From an uncultured Sphingobacteriales bacterium (GTDB lineage: Bacteria; Bacteroidota; Bacteroidia; Chitinophagales; Chitinophagaceae), in assembly GCA_946887085.1 (NCBI GenBank), contig CAMPKG010000195.1, positions 1-6,692 on the forward strand: a DNA stretch of 6,692 nt. Direction: 5' to 3'. Numbering within the stretch: the first letter of the stretch is position 1; each line of letters starts with the position of its first letter. The notes beneath the pieces are model-generated. The model made no database searches. It was not told the DNA's origin and was given only the letters and a program-made list of their open reading frames with translations. The position numbers were made by a program, and so were the translations under genes. Of this stretch, positions 6,113-6,692 are shown piece after piece.

Positions 6113-6692
6113 ATGAAGGCTGAATTTACTTGCGTTATTATTGATGAGGACATAGCATTTGCAAAGCTATTTTCAGAAAAGATCACTGCACTATACGGCA
6201 ATATCGCCGTTACGGGAACAGCTACTACCTGGCCTGCCGCGCTTTCTCTCGTTCGTGATGAAGCCCTTGATATCGTCTTCCTGGAATCCGTGCTGCAGCA
6301 GAGAAGCAGTATCGACCTGCTAAGAATGGTGCCCAACCTTCAGGCAGAAGCGATATTTGTAACCCACAATTCTGAATATGCCATACAGGCATTCAATGCA
6401 CAGGCTGCCGGTTATATACTAAAGCCTGTTGATGATAATATACTTGTAAAAACGGTAGACCGCGCATTGAAGCTGATCCACAATCGCAGGATCGCTGCGT
6501 CTGTTAATTCTGCAATAAAAACACCGGTCAACACCCGCATAGGCATACCAAATAACCGCGGGCTCGAATACCTGGATATAAATAACATTGTTTATTTCGA
6601 GGCTACCAGCCGGTATACAAAAGTGGTGGAAAAAGACAAGGAATTGCTGAGTTCGTATAAAATAGGTAAATTTAAGCAACTGGTAGACGATC
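6113..6692 (+). CDS. LytTR-family response regulator with Asp-to-Glu at the phospho-site, cut by window edge
   Basis: The 193 visible residues comprise a receiver domain (about 5-122) and the first part of a LytTR DNA-binding domain (from about 140; GLEYLDINNIVYFEATSRYTKVV). The receiver keeps the acidic pocket D11/E12/D13 in VIIDED, threonine T84 in FVTHNSEYAIQAF, and lysine K104 in YILKPVD. The residue that normally accepts phosphate, in the expected VFLD position, is Glu: IVFLES with E58, codon GAA at 6284-6286. The following MPG-type loop is also replaced by VLQQRSS. LytTR regulators usually have about 240-250 residues, so about 50 are missing at the right edge. The ATG at 6113 is fixed by an in-frame TAA at 6098. 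The gene follows rimO by 31 bases without a terminator or recognisable promoter, so it may be the third gene of the der operon. No partner histidine kinase is visible, though one could lie to the right. Confidence 0.9.
   Translation, partial: MKAEFTCVIIDEDIAFAKLFSEKITALYGNIAVTGTATTWPAALSLVRDEALDIVFLESVLQQRSSIDLLRMVPNLQAEAIFVTHNSEYAIQAFNAQAAGYILKPVDDNILVKTVDRALKLIHNRRIAASVNSAIKTPVNTRIGIPNNRGLEYLDINNIVYFEATSRYTKVVEKDKELLSSYKIGKFKQLVDD

Noticed and set aside
1..6692. Mobile element, CRISPR array, tRNA/rRNA gene, or riboswitch
   Set aside because: No periodic repeats, terminal inverted repeats, transposase or integrase motifs, or tRNA-like folds were recognised; nearly all of the window is coding.

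Overview
The window reads as chromosomal DNA from a member of the Bacteroidota, possibly Chitinophagaceae-like (the family-level guess is weak). The supporting signs are a secreted protein ending in a type IX secretion (T9SS) type A sorting domain, a LytTR-type response regulator, a perfect TAnnTTTG -7 promoter element, the near absence of Shine-Dalgarno sequences, and tilS, der and rimO sequences in the style of this phylum. There is no sign of recent mobility: no insertion sequence, integrase, tRNA gene, CRISPR array or long repeat.

Left part, minus strand (1-3315). Reading leftwards from 3315, the first gene is a 644-residue exported protein related to peptide-N-glycosidase F, with C-terminal modules and a T9SS sorting domain. 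A strong intrinsic terminator follows it (about 1332-1364). Next is a small TPR protein (998-1312) whose stop codon directly abuts the start of tilS (tRNA-Ile lysidine synthase), which runs off the left edge. The TPR-tilS pair has only about 19 bases between the terminator and its first start codon, so its promoter either lies inside the terminator or the pair depends on read-through.

Middle (3316-3434). This is a 119-base AT-rich divergent intergenic region. It holds a clear promoter element for the rightward genes and a weak one for the leftward gene.

Right part, plus strand (3435-6692). der (ribosome-assembly GTPase), rimO (methylthiotransferase for ribosomal protein S12) and a LytTR response regulator cut by the right edge are arranged with gaps of 19 and 31 bases and no visible terminator, so they are probably one operon. 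der and rimO both act on the ribosome, while tilS on the other strand acts on tRNA decoding, so most of the window is translation housekeeping.

The two points most worth a second look are in the accessory genes. The PNGase F-like protein keeps two of the three active-site acids of the model enzyme and all three disulfide pairs, but appears to lack the third acid. The response regulator has Glu in place of the phospho-accepting Asp. I see no convincing evidence of a wholly new multi-gene system.
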